Shown here piece by piece: positions 49,773 to 60,706 of a stretch of DNA of 64,000 nucleotides. The stretch lies in assembly GCA_027422505.1 (NCBI GenBank), contig JAPQWV010000018.1:17998001-18062000 (forward strand). Reading direction: 5' to 3'. Below the pieces are notes generated by a model, which saw only the letters and a list, made by a program, of their open reading frames with translations, searched no databases and was not told the origin of the DNA. Numbering within the stretch: position 1 is the stretch's first letter; the number at the start of each line of letters is the position of its first letter. The translations under genes and the position numbers were made by a program. The stretch comes from Craterostigma plantagineum. Taxonomy: Eukaryota > Streptophyta > Magnoliopsida > Lamiales > Linderniaceae.

Positions 49773-50708
49773 ACGTTACAACTAGGATAATATATTGTGG
49801 TTTTATTTTGGAAAATTATGTGATGCTGGTGTTTATTTTGTGGGATATCGCATCTGGGATTTTGTGGGCTGATGTTTATTTTGCGAAATGGCAGTGGACA
49901 AGATTTAGGACAAGATGTTATGGAATGATTGTTGAATTACTAGACTGGTGTTTATTTTGTTTGTTGGCAATGAACAATTGTAAGGTCAGATGTTTGTGGG
50001 TTTAAGTGTTTAATATGTCGATCTTCTTTTTGAAATTGGATTACTAAGCAAACTTAACTTCGATTATACTACATATGTTTTCATTTTTGTTATTATACCA
50101 ATACTAACGGAATAAAACCATATCATTTAGCAATTAACTTGATTCTTTAGCAAACTTACTTGATTCTTATATATACTTTGTCAATTTCACTTACTTGATT
50201 CTTTAGCAAACTTACTTATGCCAGCAAACTTAGTCGATTCTTATACATAAGGTTAAACAAGTATATCTATATTATTAATGCATTATAATTCTTGGACATA
50301 ACTTGATTATGTTGATACGCTTTGAGTTTGTTATGATACTAACATTAATCGACTTATAAGTAAAATATAAAGATTTATAATTATGAACGATTATGATAAT
50401 AGTGTATACAATTATGATAATGCGGCTTTACAAACATAATCAACTGAAAGAGCGGTTTATTATACAAATAGTTGATATAATTATACCAATAAAAAAGGTG
50501 AATTTAGTAATGCGATTTTAGTAATATTGTGGCACAGTGAATGCCACTCATCAATTATGATATGATAATGCGCTTTTAGTAATATTTCCCGCTCATAAAA
50601 AAGGTGAATCCCGCTCACTAATTAGTGGGTAAAGTGAAATTGTGGCACAGTAAAAACCCCAATTGACCTTCCTTCGAAGCCCCAATTTGTCTGCAACTAC
50701 CCACTAAA
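49773..50708. other. Spacer between Ulp1-like and transposase genes
   Basis: 3' flank and AT-rich DNA with scattered TTATACCA-like words near 50090 and 50460-50480. Two near-repeats of AATGCG(A/C)TTTTAGTAATAT lie near 50510 and 50570. No gene. Confidence 0.45.
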
Positions 50709-52713
50709 ATGAGCATTGTTGAGCACCATTTATGTCTTTGTACATTCAACAATGACGATTATGTCCTTGCAGTTCCTCAAGATTCCTCACTGCGGGACCT
50801 ACAACAACTGCTGCATACTAGATGGCCCATGTTACAGAATAACCCAGCAAATTTCAGATACAAGATGCCGTCGACTTGCTATAAGAGTAGCTTACTCAAT
50901 GAAGAAGATTTCGCCAACATGTTTTCCGTCCATCAAAGATTTGGAAATCAGATGATACATATCTTTGTCGAAATAGACGCTCAGAGCTCGAGAAACACCC
51001 CCGAACAGATTGCGCTAGACGACGATCTCCCAGAAGACTTAGATGATGTGTTGCCTAATGGAAAATGGACAGCTTGCATAACAGGTGTTGGGCAGCTGTT
51101 TGTTGATGCAGTCCAATTTCGAAGCAAACTGAAAAAATATTCGATTTCTAGGGGCAAGGAAAAAATATTTGACGACACATTTGCAATACGCAATTGTAAT
51201 CTTGAACACAATTGTGGCAGTTCGAATTTGTTGTCGAGAGACCATCCGAAAGCTGGCAGATATTGGGTGGCTGAGTTAGTCAAACAGAAATTGCGAAGTG
51301 ATCCACTCTATAAACCTTGCAATCTGAAAGCTGACATCCTCGAAGAAAACGGGGTCGAGATTCCATATCGAAGAGCATGGGAAGGTCGAGAGAAAGCCAT
51401 TCAACAAATACACGGTGGTGATCGTGAGTCGTACGAGAAACTCGGTTGGTATTGTCGTAAAGTGATTGAAACTAATCCAGGCAGCTTTGCTTGTTGTGAG
51501 ATACTCGCAGAATCGAAAAAATTCCGAAGATTATTCCTAAGTTTTGCGGCTTGCGCTATTGGATTTATGAGAGGATGCAGACCAATAGTATTCTTAGATG
51601 GGACACACATCAAAAGTAAATACAAGGGTACATTGCTTAGTGCTACATCGAAGGACGCAAACGACGGGCTGTTCACCATAGCATATGCAGTTGTTGACAA
51701 TGAGAACAATGACAATTGGGAATGGTTTTGCAGCAAATTACGGGAGGTTTTTAGCTATCATGGGAACAATGATTACACACGGTTTACATTCTTCTCAGAC
51801 CGTCATAATGGTCTCTTGAACGGTGTCCCGCTCGTTTTCCCTGAGAGTAACCATGCTTACTGTCTGCGGCACTTAGTCGACAATTTCAAGACGGATGTCG
51901 TGATCAAGCACTCGTTTAAAGAAACAGAGAAGTGGAAATAAGTGTTCAAAGCAGCTGCGTCCCCGACGCAACAAGGTTTTGTCACAAATACCAATCTAAT
52001 TTTGGAGAAATTCAAGGAGCACGGTGCCCTATCCTTAGTAACTCCAAACCCGATCATTGGGCTAACTCACTCTTTACAGGCATGCGTTGGGTGTGATGAA
52101 CAATAATGTTGCTGAGTCGTGGAATCATTGGGTAAAATCGGCGAGATTCTTGCCCGTGCTCGGGTTAATTGATGAAATCCGCAGAAATATTATGGTGACG
52201 ATGAGCACAAGACGGGAGGATGCGGTTAAAATGAGTGGAATTATATGTGTGAATCAAGAGAAGAAGCTCAGTAACAAGATTAGCGGGGCGCGGAAGTTAC
52301 GTGTTGAGCAGTCAAGCAACTACATCTTCGAAGTGGCCGATGGAGGACATACTTATGCTGTGGACTTGAGCGGACGGACATGCTCTTGAAAATGGTACCA
52401 AATTGAGGGTATTCCTTGTAAGCATGTATGTGCATGCATAAGCACGTTACAACTATCGCCCTACGAGTTTTGCGATGCATTATATGGCGTTCACAGATAT
52501 AAGGAGGCATACATGCAGGTCTTGTATCCAATTCCTACGCACGAAATGGATAAGGTGACGGTAACTGACGCTATCAATGCCCCGGATGTTCGCCGCCCGC
52601 CGGGTCGTAGAAGGACAATCAGAATTCCATCACAAACTGATGTTAGGGCATTAAAGTGTGGACGATTTTCCAGCCTGGGTCACAATCGTAGATCCTGCAA
52701 AGAGCCCATGTGA
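50709..52713 (+). pseudogene. MULE transposase (mudrA type), decayed
   Basis: First ORF 50709-51941 (410 aa) holds the N-terminal region, a MuDR-like domain, and the start of the MULE transposase core, with catalytic Asp in FLDGTHIK (~297) and FFSDRHNG (~364). It is cut by TAA at 51939-51941 within an otherwise continuing frame. The frame then changes near 52025 and again near 52092. The catalytic Glu lies in NNVAESWNHW (52114-52116). A SWIM zinc finger (EGIPCKHVCACI) is broken by TGA at 52387-52389. The C-terminal zinc knuckle is degenerate (KCGRF then GHNRRSC). Two stops and two frame changes rule out an active protein, so movement would need a transposase from elsewhere. Confidence 0.9.
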
Positions 52714-52929
52714 AGGTAAATGTAGGTATGTATAAATTTCAGGCATACGTGTGGGTATGTATATTTTGCTGACTGTTCTGGAATGTCAGGTACATATTTT
52801 TGTTATTGCTTAGTGCTTGTAAAACTTTGATGGCATGGGTGTGGGTATGTATATTTTGCTGATTCTTTTGGAATGTCAGGTAGTTATCTTGATGTACTGC
52901 TTGGTGCTTGTAAACATTTGATGCTATGA
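52714..52929. other. Transposase 3' flank with a ~110-bp direct duplication
   Basis: Two copies of a segment starting GTGTGGGTATGTATATTTTGC (near 52749 and 52838) and ending with GTGCTTGTAAA. Confidence 0.6.
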
Positions 52930-54362
52930 TATCTAAGCATGTTGGTATTTTTCGAATTTGGTATGATAATCAAAGTTGTTGGTTTAATAATTTGAGATAA
53001 AATAATCAGAACTGATAGTATAATTAGGTCTTCTGTTGACAAAATAAATAAGGGTACTAAAATTTATACAAAAAAATTGGAGATTATACCAACTAATTTT
53101 GCTATTATACCAGAAATTTGAGATTACCATCTATTTTCGTTATTATTCCAATAAATAAGGGTACTAAAATATTCTACAGCGAAATTGAATTATATACCAA
53201 ATAATTTTTACAATTACACCAGAAATTGTGAAATTATACTATATACTTTCGTTATTATACCATCTTTCTTCGTTATTATGCCAATAAATATAGTTATATT
53301 AATTTTATACAGAAATATCGGAGATTATACCAACTAATTTTGCTATTATACCAGAAATTGAGGAGATTATACCATCTATTTTCGTTATTATACCAATAAA
53401 TATTGTTATTTTAATTTTCTACAGCGAAACTGAATTATATACCAACTAATTTTTGCAATTACACCAGAAATTGTGAAAATTATACCATATACTTTTGTTA
53501 TTATACCATCTTTCTTCGTTATTATGCCAATAAATATAGTTATATTAATTTTATACAGAAAAATTGGAGATTATACCAACTAATTTTGCTATTATACCAG
53601 AAATTGAGGAGATTATACCATCTATTTTCGTTATTATACCAATAAATATTGTTATTTTAATTTTCTACAGCAAAGTTGAATTATATACCAACTAATTTGT
53701 GCAATTACACCAGAAATTGTGAAAATTATACCATATACTTTCGTTATTATACCATCTTTCTTCGTTATTATGCCAATAAATATAGTTATACTAATTTTAT
53801 ACAGAAAAATTGGAGATTATACCAACTAATTTTGCTATTATACCAGAAATTGAGGAGATTACACCATCTATTTTCGTTATTATACCAATAAATATTGTTA
53901 TTTTAATTTTATACAGCGAAATTGAATTATATACCAACTAATTTGTGCAATTACACCAGAAATTGTGAAAATTATACCATATACTTTCGTTATTATACCA
54001 TCTTTCTTCGTTATTATGCCAATAAATATAGTTATATTAATTTTATACAGAGAAATTGGAGATTATACCAGCTAATTTGCTATTATACCAGAAATTGAGG
54101 AGACTATACCATCTATTTTCGTTATTATACCAATAAATATTGTTATTTTAATTTTATACAGCGAAATTGAATTACATACCAACTAATTTTTGCAATTATA
54201 CCAGAAATTACGAAAATTATACCATATATTTTCGTTATTATACCATCTTTCTTCGTTATTATGCCAATAAATATAGTTATATTAATTTTATACAGCAAAA
54301 TTGGAGATTATACCAACTAATTTTGCTATTATACCAGGAACTTTGTAAATTATACCATAATA
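52930..54362. repeat. Right inner subterminal array, octamer TTATACCA
   Basis: Five tandem units of about 246 bp, with marker TTCGTTATTATACCAATAAA at 53381, 53627, 53873 and 54118 (53136 slightly diverged). Each carries about seven TTATACCA-type words. Octamer orientation is opposite to the left inner array. Confidence 0.9.
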
Positions 54363-55015
54363 ATTAGGTGCTCTAATTGTAAAATAATCTTGTGTATGGG
54401 TAGGATAACCAATTGTATTAGTATAATTAGATCTTTTATTGGTATTATAATTGTTAAAATCATTCAGTATTTGTTCGTATAATAACCAAAACTGTTGGTA
54501 TAATCGTATCATGTGTTGGTATATTTATATGCACATTTAGTCAAATATATGGTGGTATAATAAACAAGTTTTTTGGTACGATGTTATACAATGTAATTCG
54601 GGTAGAATAGCTAAAACAGTTGGTATAATGCGATCTTTTGTTGGTATAATAGTTAGAAATTGAATGGAAAAATAATAATATAAAAATGAGTTTATTGGTA
54701 TAATAATTGAATTTATTGGTATAATTATCTGAATATTTGTTGGTATAATATTCCCTTTTGTTGGTATAATATATGCCGTTCGTGGTATGATGTGCAAAGA
54801 TTATTTCATATATAAAAATTATAATAACACTATTTGTTGGTATAATAATAATAATAATTTATAATAATTTTTAATTTGACTTGGTATAAAAAGTGAAACA
54901 ATTGGTATATTATCTATTTTTATTGGTAGAATTATATGTTCGATTTTGGGTATAATTAGTTGTTTCCATGGTATAATACTTGCTACATGTGATGTAATAA
55001 TCTGAAAGTTTTTTA
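54363..55015. repeat. Right outer subterminal array, inverted octamer TGGTATAA
   Basis: About twenty TGGTATAA-type words in mainly one orientation, less regular than the other arrays, running up to the right terminal inverted repeat. Confidence 0.85.
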
Positions 55016-55024
55016 AATCCTTAT

Positions 55025-55166
55025 GGAAGGGTTATTTTCGTCTTTTCAAGCGTTTGGGGTATTAAACAGGAAACTTTTAACAGAAGGATACTGAACAGGA
55101 AGAAATAATTCGAGGGGTATTTAAGAGGAAGTTTAAACTTCAAGTGGGACTGATAAGAATTTACCC
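55025..55166. repeat. Right terminal inverted repeat of MULE
   Basis: Ends GAATTTACCC at 55166, complementary to the left GGGTAAATTC. See the left repeat for the extent of match. Confidence 0.9.
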
Positions 55167-55175
55167 TATATTAAA
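55167..55175. repeat. Right 9-bp target-site duplication of MULE
   Basis: TATATTAAA, identical to 43696-43704. Confidence 0.95.
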
Positions 55176-55298
55176 TTATGCCTTCAAATAGTTTTTTAAT
55201 CCTATTTCAGTTATGTGCTTATCTTGTATTTATTAGAATAAAAATTGTTTATAATTCGGCCCAAGTTCTAAGATTGATGGCCCATTAGGACGTGATCT

Positions 55299-55303
<5 letters not shown>

Positions 55304-55347
<44 letters not shown>
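55304..55347. repeat. AT dinucleotide microsatellite
   Basis: About 22 AT units upstream of the F-box fragment. Confidence 0.9.
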
Positions 55348-55350
<3 letters not shown>

Positions 55351-55433
55351 AACACAAAGAACGTTTGCGATCGTGCAAGGCATAATCGACATGCAAATCT
55401 CCAAACCCTAGGAAACCATTCTCCATCGTCGCA

Positions 55434-55767
55434 ATGAATTGGAAAGCTGCGCTGTTGAACTTTGTCCCAACAGACATCATTGCACCGTGGATCGAGCTGC
55501 CCCGTGATGTAACGGCGTCGATTCCGCTTAAATTGCGTTTGAGGTACTGACGGTTGCGCAGAATGTGTGCACTACGTGGAGGAGCGTGTGCGCCGACCAA
55601 TCCATGTGGCGGAGCATCAAAATGGGCAGCGGATTCCGTCGTTCGGCTACCAAGGACGCTCTGCGCAGATTATGCCGAGATGCAGTGGATCGAAGCCAAG
55701 GCGAATTGGTTGATATCTTGATTTTTGCCTTTTGCAACGATGATTTGCTCGTCTACATTTCGGAGAG
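55434..55767 (+). pseudogene. F-box gene fragment (SKIP19/FBL-like), first exon only
   Basis: Begins with an F-box: WIELPRDVTASI, then, in another frame, FEVLTVAQNVCTTWRSVCADQSMWRSI. This is the pattern of the plant F-box/LRR SKIP19-like family, followed by its conserved LCRDAVDRSQGELVDI and FCNDDLLVYISER. A frame change near 55535 breaks the F-box, and the exon ends at a GT donor (55768). No downstream LRR exon is found before or after the transposon remnants that start at 55894. It is best read as a truncated pseudogene. F-box proteins link substrates to SCF ligases through SKP1. Confidence 0.78.
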
Positions 55768-55893
55768 GTTGGTTGTTTCCTTTGTGTGGTTATTTGTTTT
55801 TGGGCGCTTCTGTTGCTTGCATTTCTTTACTGTGGCGAAATTGGGGGTCTTTTTGAGCAATTCAATTCATTTACTTAGGATTAGTGTTCTTAT

Positions 55894-56389
55894 TGTTGGC
55901 GTAGCAGCGGACCCGGTCGAGTAATACCGCGGCTAAGTATTTGAACAATTAAAGATAAAATGTGGACACCGAGATTTAACGTGGAAAACCCCCAAACAAA
56001 TCGGGGTAAAAACCACGGACAAGGAAGAAGAATCCACTATAGAGGAAATATAGGAGTTACAACCTCTCAATCTATAAAGGAGAAAACCCTCAACATCTCT
56101 CTTTATAGTCGGAGAAAATACCCGACAAACTCTCTATTATTTTCCCTCTATTTATTCTCTCTTCACTGATCCCTTTGGATTTCTTCTGTGGGATGCATTT
56201 CCTCTTCTGTTTTGAGCTCTATTTATAGGCAAAGCTTCGACCTGCATGTGAACAAAGAAACATTCAGCACACTTTTGATAATGCGGCGCCAACTCCTTTT
56301 TATTTCTTCTTCTTTCTCCACTTGCATCCCCTCTTTGACCATTCAACATGTGCCTTTTTTTCTTCTTTTCATATTATGTCGATAATCTC
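55894..56389 (-). repeat. copia-type LTR remnant next to a polypurine tract
   Basis: On the minus strand it follows the purine-rich CAAGTGGGAGAT (56383-56394 region), typical of the end of a copia internal region, has a TATA region (CCTATAAATAG, near 56220) and ends CGCCAACA at 55894. It resembles 34085-34425. Start boundary is uncertain by a few bases and no target duplication was found. It lies in what was intron 1 of the F-box gene. Confidence 0.6.
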
Positions 56390-56394
56390 CCACT

Positions 56395-59006
56395 TGAAGA
56401 TTTGTGCCATCAACCAAGGTCGGGAGGTAGCCAAGAAGGAATCTGGGGGATCTGTGCCAATCAAAGGCAGACAACCCCCACCTCCTCTAGATAGGACCAG
56501 CTCCATTTAAGGCTCAGCCTCAAGCCAAGCTCTACGCTGGCAAAGGTCCACAGGACCTCAAAGTCCAGCTCCGGGCTGGCATCCGGAGATCCCAGGGAGG
56601 TCGAGGTCCTCCTCTGCACTGGCATATGAAAAGCCACGGGGATTTAAAAGCCCAGCTCCCCGCTGGCACGAAGACCTACAGTCCAGCTCCGCGCTGACAT
56701 GAAGGCCCTAACTCCAGGGGACCTAAAGACAAGCTCCTTGCTGAAAACGAGGACATGATCCGTGTCTTTGAGATCTCCATGCTGAGTTCCTCGCCAGTAT
56801 GCGAAGTTCGTTATAAGAGATCTCCAAACAAGCTGAAACCTAGCTCCGTGCTGGTTGAAAGCAAAGAAGTCAAGCTCTAGGCTGACACGTGAAGGTCCAG
56901 GGGACCTAGAAGATAGCTCCATGCTGACATCCAAACCTCCGGAGATCTGGAGCCGGGGACCTCGTCATTAACAGAGAAGAAAGGAGCTCCATATCTCCGT
57001 TACTTTCAAAATTCTAGGCCTCCACAAGGAGCCCGGATACTAAGCGAGCTGGCGCTATATCCATGCATTTAAGCGAGCTGGCGCTATATCCACACATTTA
57101 AGCGTGCTGGCGCTATATCCACGCATTTAAGCGAGCTGGCGCTATAACCACGCATTTAAGCGAGCTGGCGCTATAACCACGCCCTTAAGCGAGCGGGCGC
57201 TATAACCACGCACTTAAGCGGGCTGGCGCTATAACCATGCACTTAAGCGAGCGGGCGCTATAACCACGCGTTCAAGCAAAGCTGGCGCTATAACCAAGTC
57301 GATACCAAAGGTCGACGGACCTGTGGCGTACAAAGACATCAAAGACTGATAGTCTGCGACGTGAGACGATGCCAAAGACCGACGGGTCGGCGGTGTACCT
57401 GACATCAAAGGCCACAGGTCTGCGACGTGAAAGATGCCCATGAGGGCGTACAAGATGCCACCGCTGACGGGCTGTGGTGTACAGGACATCAAAGGTCCTC
57501 AGTAAGGCCTGCGACGTGAATAGGTGCCTCAGCGTAGCTGGTGCTATAACCAGGGTAAAACAGTGGGAGAGATCCCCACTTCATACTTAAGACCTTCGGG
57601 CCTACATTACTGAACTCGCTGAGGACAAAGAGAGCCTAACGCAAAGCGACACCCGAGGACAATGACGACAGTCATTGCAACCAAGGGCGTGAATTCGTAC
57701 TTAGCTTACGAATTGAATAAACGAGTTGGCGCTATAACCATGCCACGATAATGATGTTCCCGGAAACATCATCAGGTCCCGCGAAAGAAAATATAATACG
57801 AGGAGGAAGGGAACTCCGATTAAACTTACATTCATGGGGAGTTAAGCTCCCCAAGTCCTTACCATCGTATCTCGAAAGGAAAAAATGACAAAATATTTCT
57901 TACAGGCCGTCACCACCCTGAAAAAGGCAAAAGGGAACTCGGAGATACGTACAACGGGACCTAGGGACCTCCTTACAAGTGAAAAGGCTCGAAGAGGAGC
58001 TCCCCCATCAGGTCCCCGCCAGGGGAGTTGAGCTCCCCTAAAACATCGCAGGTCCTAGGATGGCCGAAAGGCCTTCCACTAAGTCCTCTGAGGAGCTGGA
58101 GATGACGTCTGGGAGATCGTAGCATGGGCCAGGGCCTCCACGTGCTCCTTCGAGGTGCCAACCCAGAAACGAGGACTCCCAGGAGCTTGGGGACCTCATT
58201 CAAAGCAAGCCAAATGCACCATCTTCATACGCGCGAAATCGACATCTCACTCTTCCTTCTCCTTAGTGAAGGAGCTCCAGAGATCCTCATCGCGCTATCT
58301 CATAAGAGCTGCATTTCTATCTTTCCCTCTCCAGGGAGCTCTGCAGTTCCCTCTCGTACTAATCCATTGACTTTGTCTAATCAGCTATCCCCAGGTCCCG
58401 GGTTGACGACTTGGCGGACGGTCCGGTAGCTACCCACCACCTGGGGGATGATCTCTGAACGTTTGGGAGCACCTAACGACCTAACAAGCTCATCTTTTCA
58501 CCTATGTTCAGATGGTCCACAGAAGTAGGGAGCTCAGCCACTGAGGTCCCCATAGGTCCCGTGAGAGGCTCAACATATTCACCCCAAGGGGAAGAAGGAC
58601 ATAACTTCCTTTTTGTGTTTCTTTCTGACCATTTGTTGAAGTTGTTTTCATGTTAACACAAAAAACAAGGGCTGTGATACTTGAGTTTCCCTAATAGGAG
58701 AAGGAACCACGGGGACGTCTGTCGTCCCTACAAAAGGAGGAATCTCCTTGCAAACATCCCGTGCCACCAGGACCCGAGGGAGCAAGGGAGCTAGGAGCAA
58801 CGTACAACAGAACCTGGGGATCTCCTTCAATAATGCAATGTTCGAAGAGGAGCTCTACCATCAGGTCTCCACTAGACGTGCATAGGGGAGTTAAGCTCCC
58901 CAAAAACCAATGGGGTCCTAAACCTTCAAGAGGTAATTACGGTAGGGAGGTAACGCCCATCTTACTATTTTACTCGAATTCACTTTTGTCCCAAAAGACA
59001 AATTAG
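56395..59006 (+). mobile_element. 3' region of a Tat/Ogre-like gypsy element, no coding domains
   Basis: GC-richer, highly repetitive DNA. It holds diverged ~50-bp repeats around CCAGCTCCGCGCTGGCA-type words (56505-56940), a minisatellite (57042-57298), and paired segments such as CCATCAGGTCCCCGCCAGGG (58006) against a related one at 58857. No gag or pol found; ORFs here are short and not recognised. It ends at a polypurine tract and an LTR. Plant Tat/Ogre elements often carry tandem repeats just before the 3' LTR, which is the basis for the assignment; the 5' part is absent from the window. Confidence 0.5.
57042..57298. repeat. 29-bp minisatellite, about nine units
   Basis: Unit AAGCGAGCTGGCGCTATAAC plus CACGCATTT, with point variants (TATATCC in the first units, TATAACC in later ones). 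Lone derived units lie near 57530 and 57722. Confidence 0.92.
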
Positions 59007-59020
59007 AGTAGGGGAGTGGT
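59007..59020 (+). other. Polypurine tract before LTR
   Basis: AGAGTAGGGGAGTGGT directly precedes TGATACGG, the likely LTR start. Confidence 0.65.
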
Positions 59021-59800
59021 TGATACGGACAGATGGGCCTGAACAAAATCAGAAAAGGCCCGTTAGGCCCATTGGAAAATACTTATAGTGAGTAAATAGT
59101 AGAGATAGGGACCTTCGAGGACCTCCGACAGGTTTTAGGGAGCTAACAACAGGTGCTGGGGACCTGAGGAACTACCTGACAGCCCCCAAGGACGAACAAA
59201 GCTTCCCTGATACGCCACCGGATCTTGTAAGAAGATATCCACTGAAGATGCCACGTGTTCGATTGAGAGAGGGCAGCTCCACTGCAAAAAGCTGTCAGCC
59301 AACCACTGTTCACTGAAAGGACTGCAGACTGTACAAAGCTGACAGACAGCCTATACTGTACACAAAAGGTCCTATCACCAGGAATTAGGGGACGTAACGC
59401 AGACTGCTTGCAGCTCCCCGATGTGATGGAATGCCTCCCATCCCCAGGAATCTAAGGTCGGACCTCCAGGCAATATCCAAGGACTGGGGGACGTACCTTC
59501 ATGCAATATCCAGAGAGCCGCCTATATAAGGGGGACTTCATCATTTTCACAAGGAATTCTCATTCCAACACTTCTAAACGTCTATAAAATATTCTCTCTC
59601 TACAAATAACGTCCTTAAGTGTTTTAGTAGGTGTTCTTGATATAAAGAAGAGAGAGTGAGTTGTTTGAGTGTGTAATCATCGAAGTATAGCGAAAGAGGT
59701 TTCAGAGCCCCCGTGGACGTAGGATCTGCAAAGATCTGAACCACGTACATCTTGTGTTGTTTCTGTTTTACGTCCTCCTTTTATGCCTTTGCAAACAAGC
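59021..59800 (+). repeat. Gypsy LTR (3' LTR or its remnant)
   Basis: Starts TGATACGGACAGATGGGCC after a polypurine tract. A TATA box (CTATATAAGG, 59522-59531) and the conserved U5-like segment TTTCAGAGCCCCCGTGGACG near 59699, seen in many plant gypsy LTRs, support it. The right end is not resolved: no ATCA terminus or target duplication was found, so the end is set only roughly. Confidence 0.6.
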
Positions 59801-60706
59801 ACGTCCCAATACGTACCCAAGTACGTTCTACGTCCCCAAACAGATCCCCCAATGTCCCAAAACACTCCTCAACACGTCCCCGACTACCAAATATGCCACC
59901 AACAGGTCCCCAACGCCCTAAATAGATCCCCCAATGTTCTAAATACCTCCCAAACATGTCCCTTCCAATTCCTTTACAAATAAGCACCTTACGCACGTAA
60001 CTTTATCGATTCTCCGGCTATATAAATTTCTTTACCCACACATATAAATCTTGTTGATTGGGATAGCCCCATATCACACTTGAAATATATACGTGAATTA
60101 ATTGTAACAAACTTCATAAGAAAAGATTTGGTAAATTTTTATTCATGTACAGTAAAGATGTTTTAACGATCGATTGGAAAAAAGATATTCAAATGTTATG
60201 TTATACTTAGTTGTGCCATTTTTACTATTGAAAGGCCACACATCTTTTACTTTGTTGGACCATAATTAAGCCCAAATAGTAGAGCCCAAAACAGGCCCAT
60301 TACCAAAAACTACAGTGATGGGTCTGACTCTGAGCATGTCATTGTCGAACCTCAACACGTCGTATCGTATTCGTGGATGAAAGAGAAATGTAAAAAAGGC
60401 ACAAATACGTGCACACGTTCTTAATATACGGAACGCGCCATGTTCCACCGTGGGAACACGCGCCAGCTTCGGTTAAAATAGATGGAGGGAGACACGACGT
60501 AGAAGTGAGAAAGATGGTTTGAAGAAAAGGAGCATGGTAGCTTCGTACATTTTGTTTCCCTTTACTTGCAAAGGCACCAACGATCCTTCAAATCTGCTTC
60601 TTTTCGTTTCTTTTTTTTTTTTTAATTTCAGCTGCATTCGCTTGGGATCCTGAATTGTCAGATCTAGCTACGTTTTTTACGTTGTGTAATTCATCGAAAT
60701 TATGCA
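59801..60706. other. Intergenic; promoter of the CCC1 gene
   Basis: Begins with C-rich diverged repeats of ACGTCCCCAA/AGATCCCCCAATGT type (59800-59960), probably still transposon-derived. GCCCA words at about 60270-60298 and a T-run near 60608 precede the ATG. Confidence 0.4.

Larger units (their letters stand above)
43705..55166 (+). mobile_element. Complete Mutator-like element with Ulp1-type protease gene
   Basis: 11,462 bp between perfect 9-bp duplications. It has ~145-bp terminal inverted repeats beginning GGGTAAATTC, long subterminal tandem arrays of an octamer (43860-46600 and 52930-55010), a gene for an Ulp1/C48-like protease (46905-49772) and a decayed MURA-type transposase (50709-52713). 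MULEs that carry Ulp1-like genes are known in plants (Kaonashi-type). The size, octamer arrays and arm symmetry are what set this one apart. Intact target duplications point to fairly recent insertion, although TIR mismatches and transposase lesions show that the family itself is older or trans-mobilised. Confidence 0.93.

Noticed and set aside
53676..54797. ORFs with repeated YTNF/YHNN or IIPTN phrases on both strands
   Set aside because: Translations of the right octamer arrays, not proteins.
58124..58429. Plus-strand 101-aa ORF in the repeat-rich 3' region
   Set aside because: Low-complexity, in repeated transposon DNA, no family resemblance.
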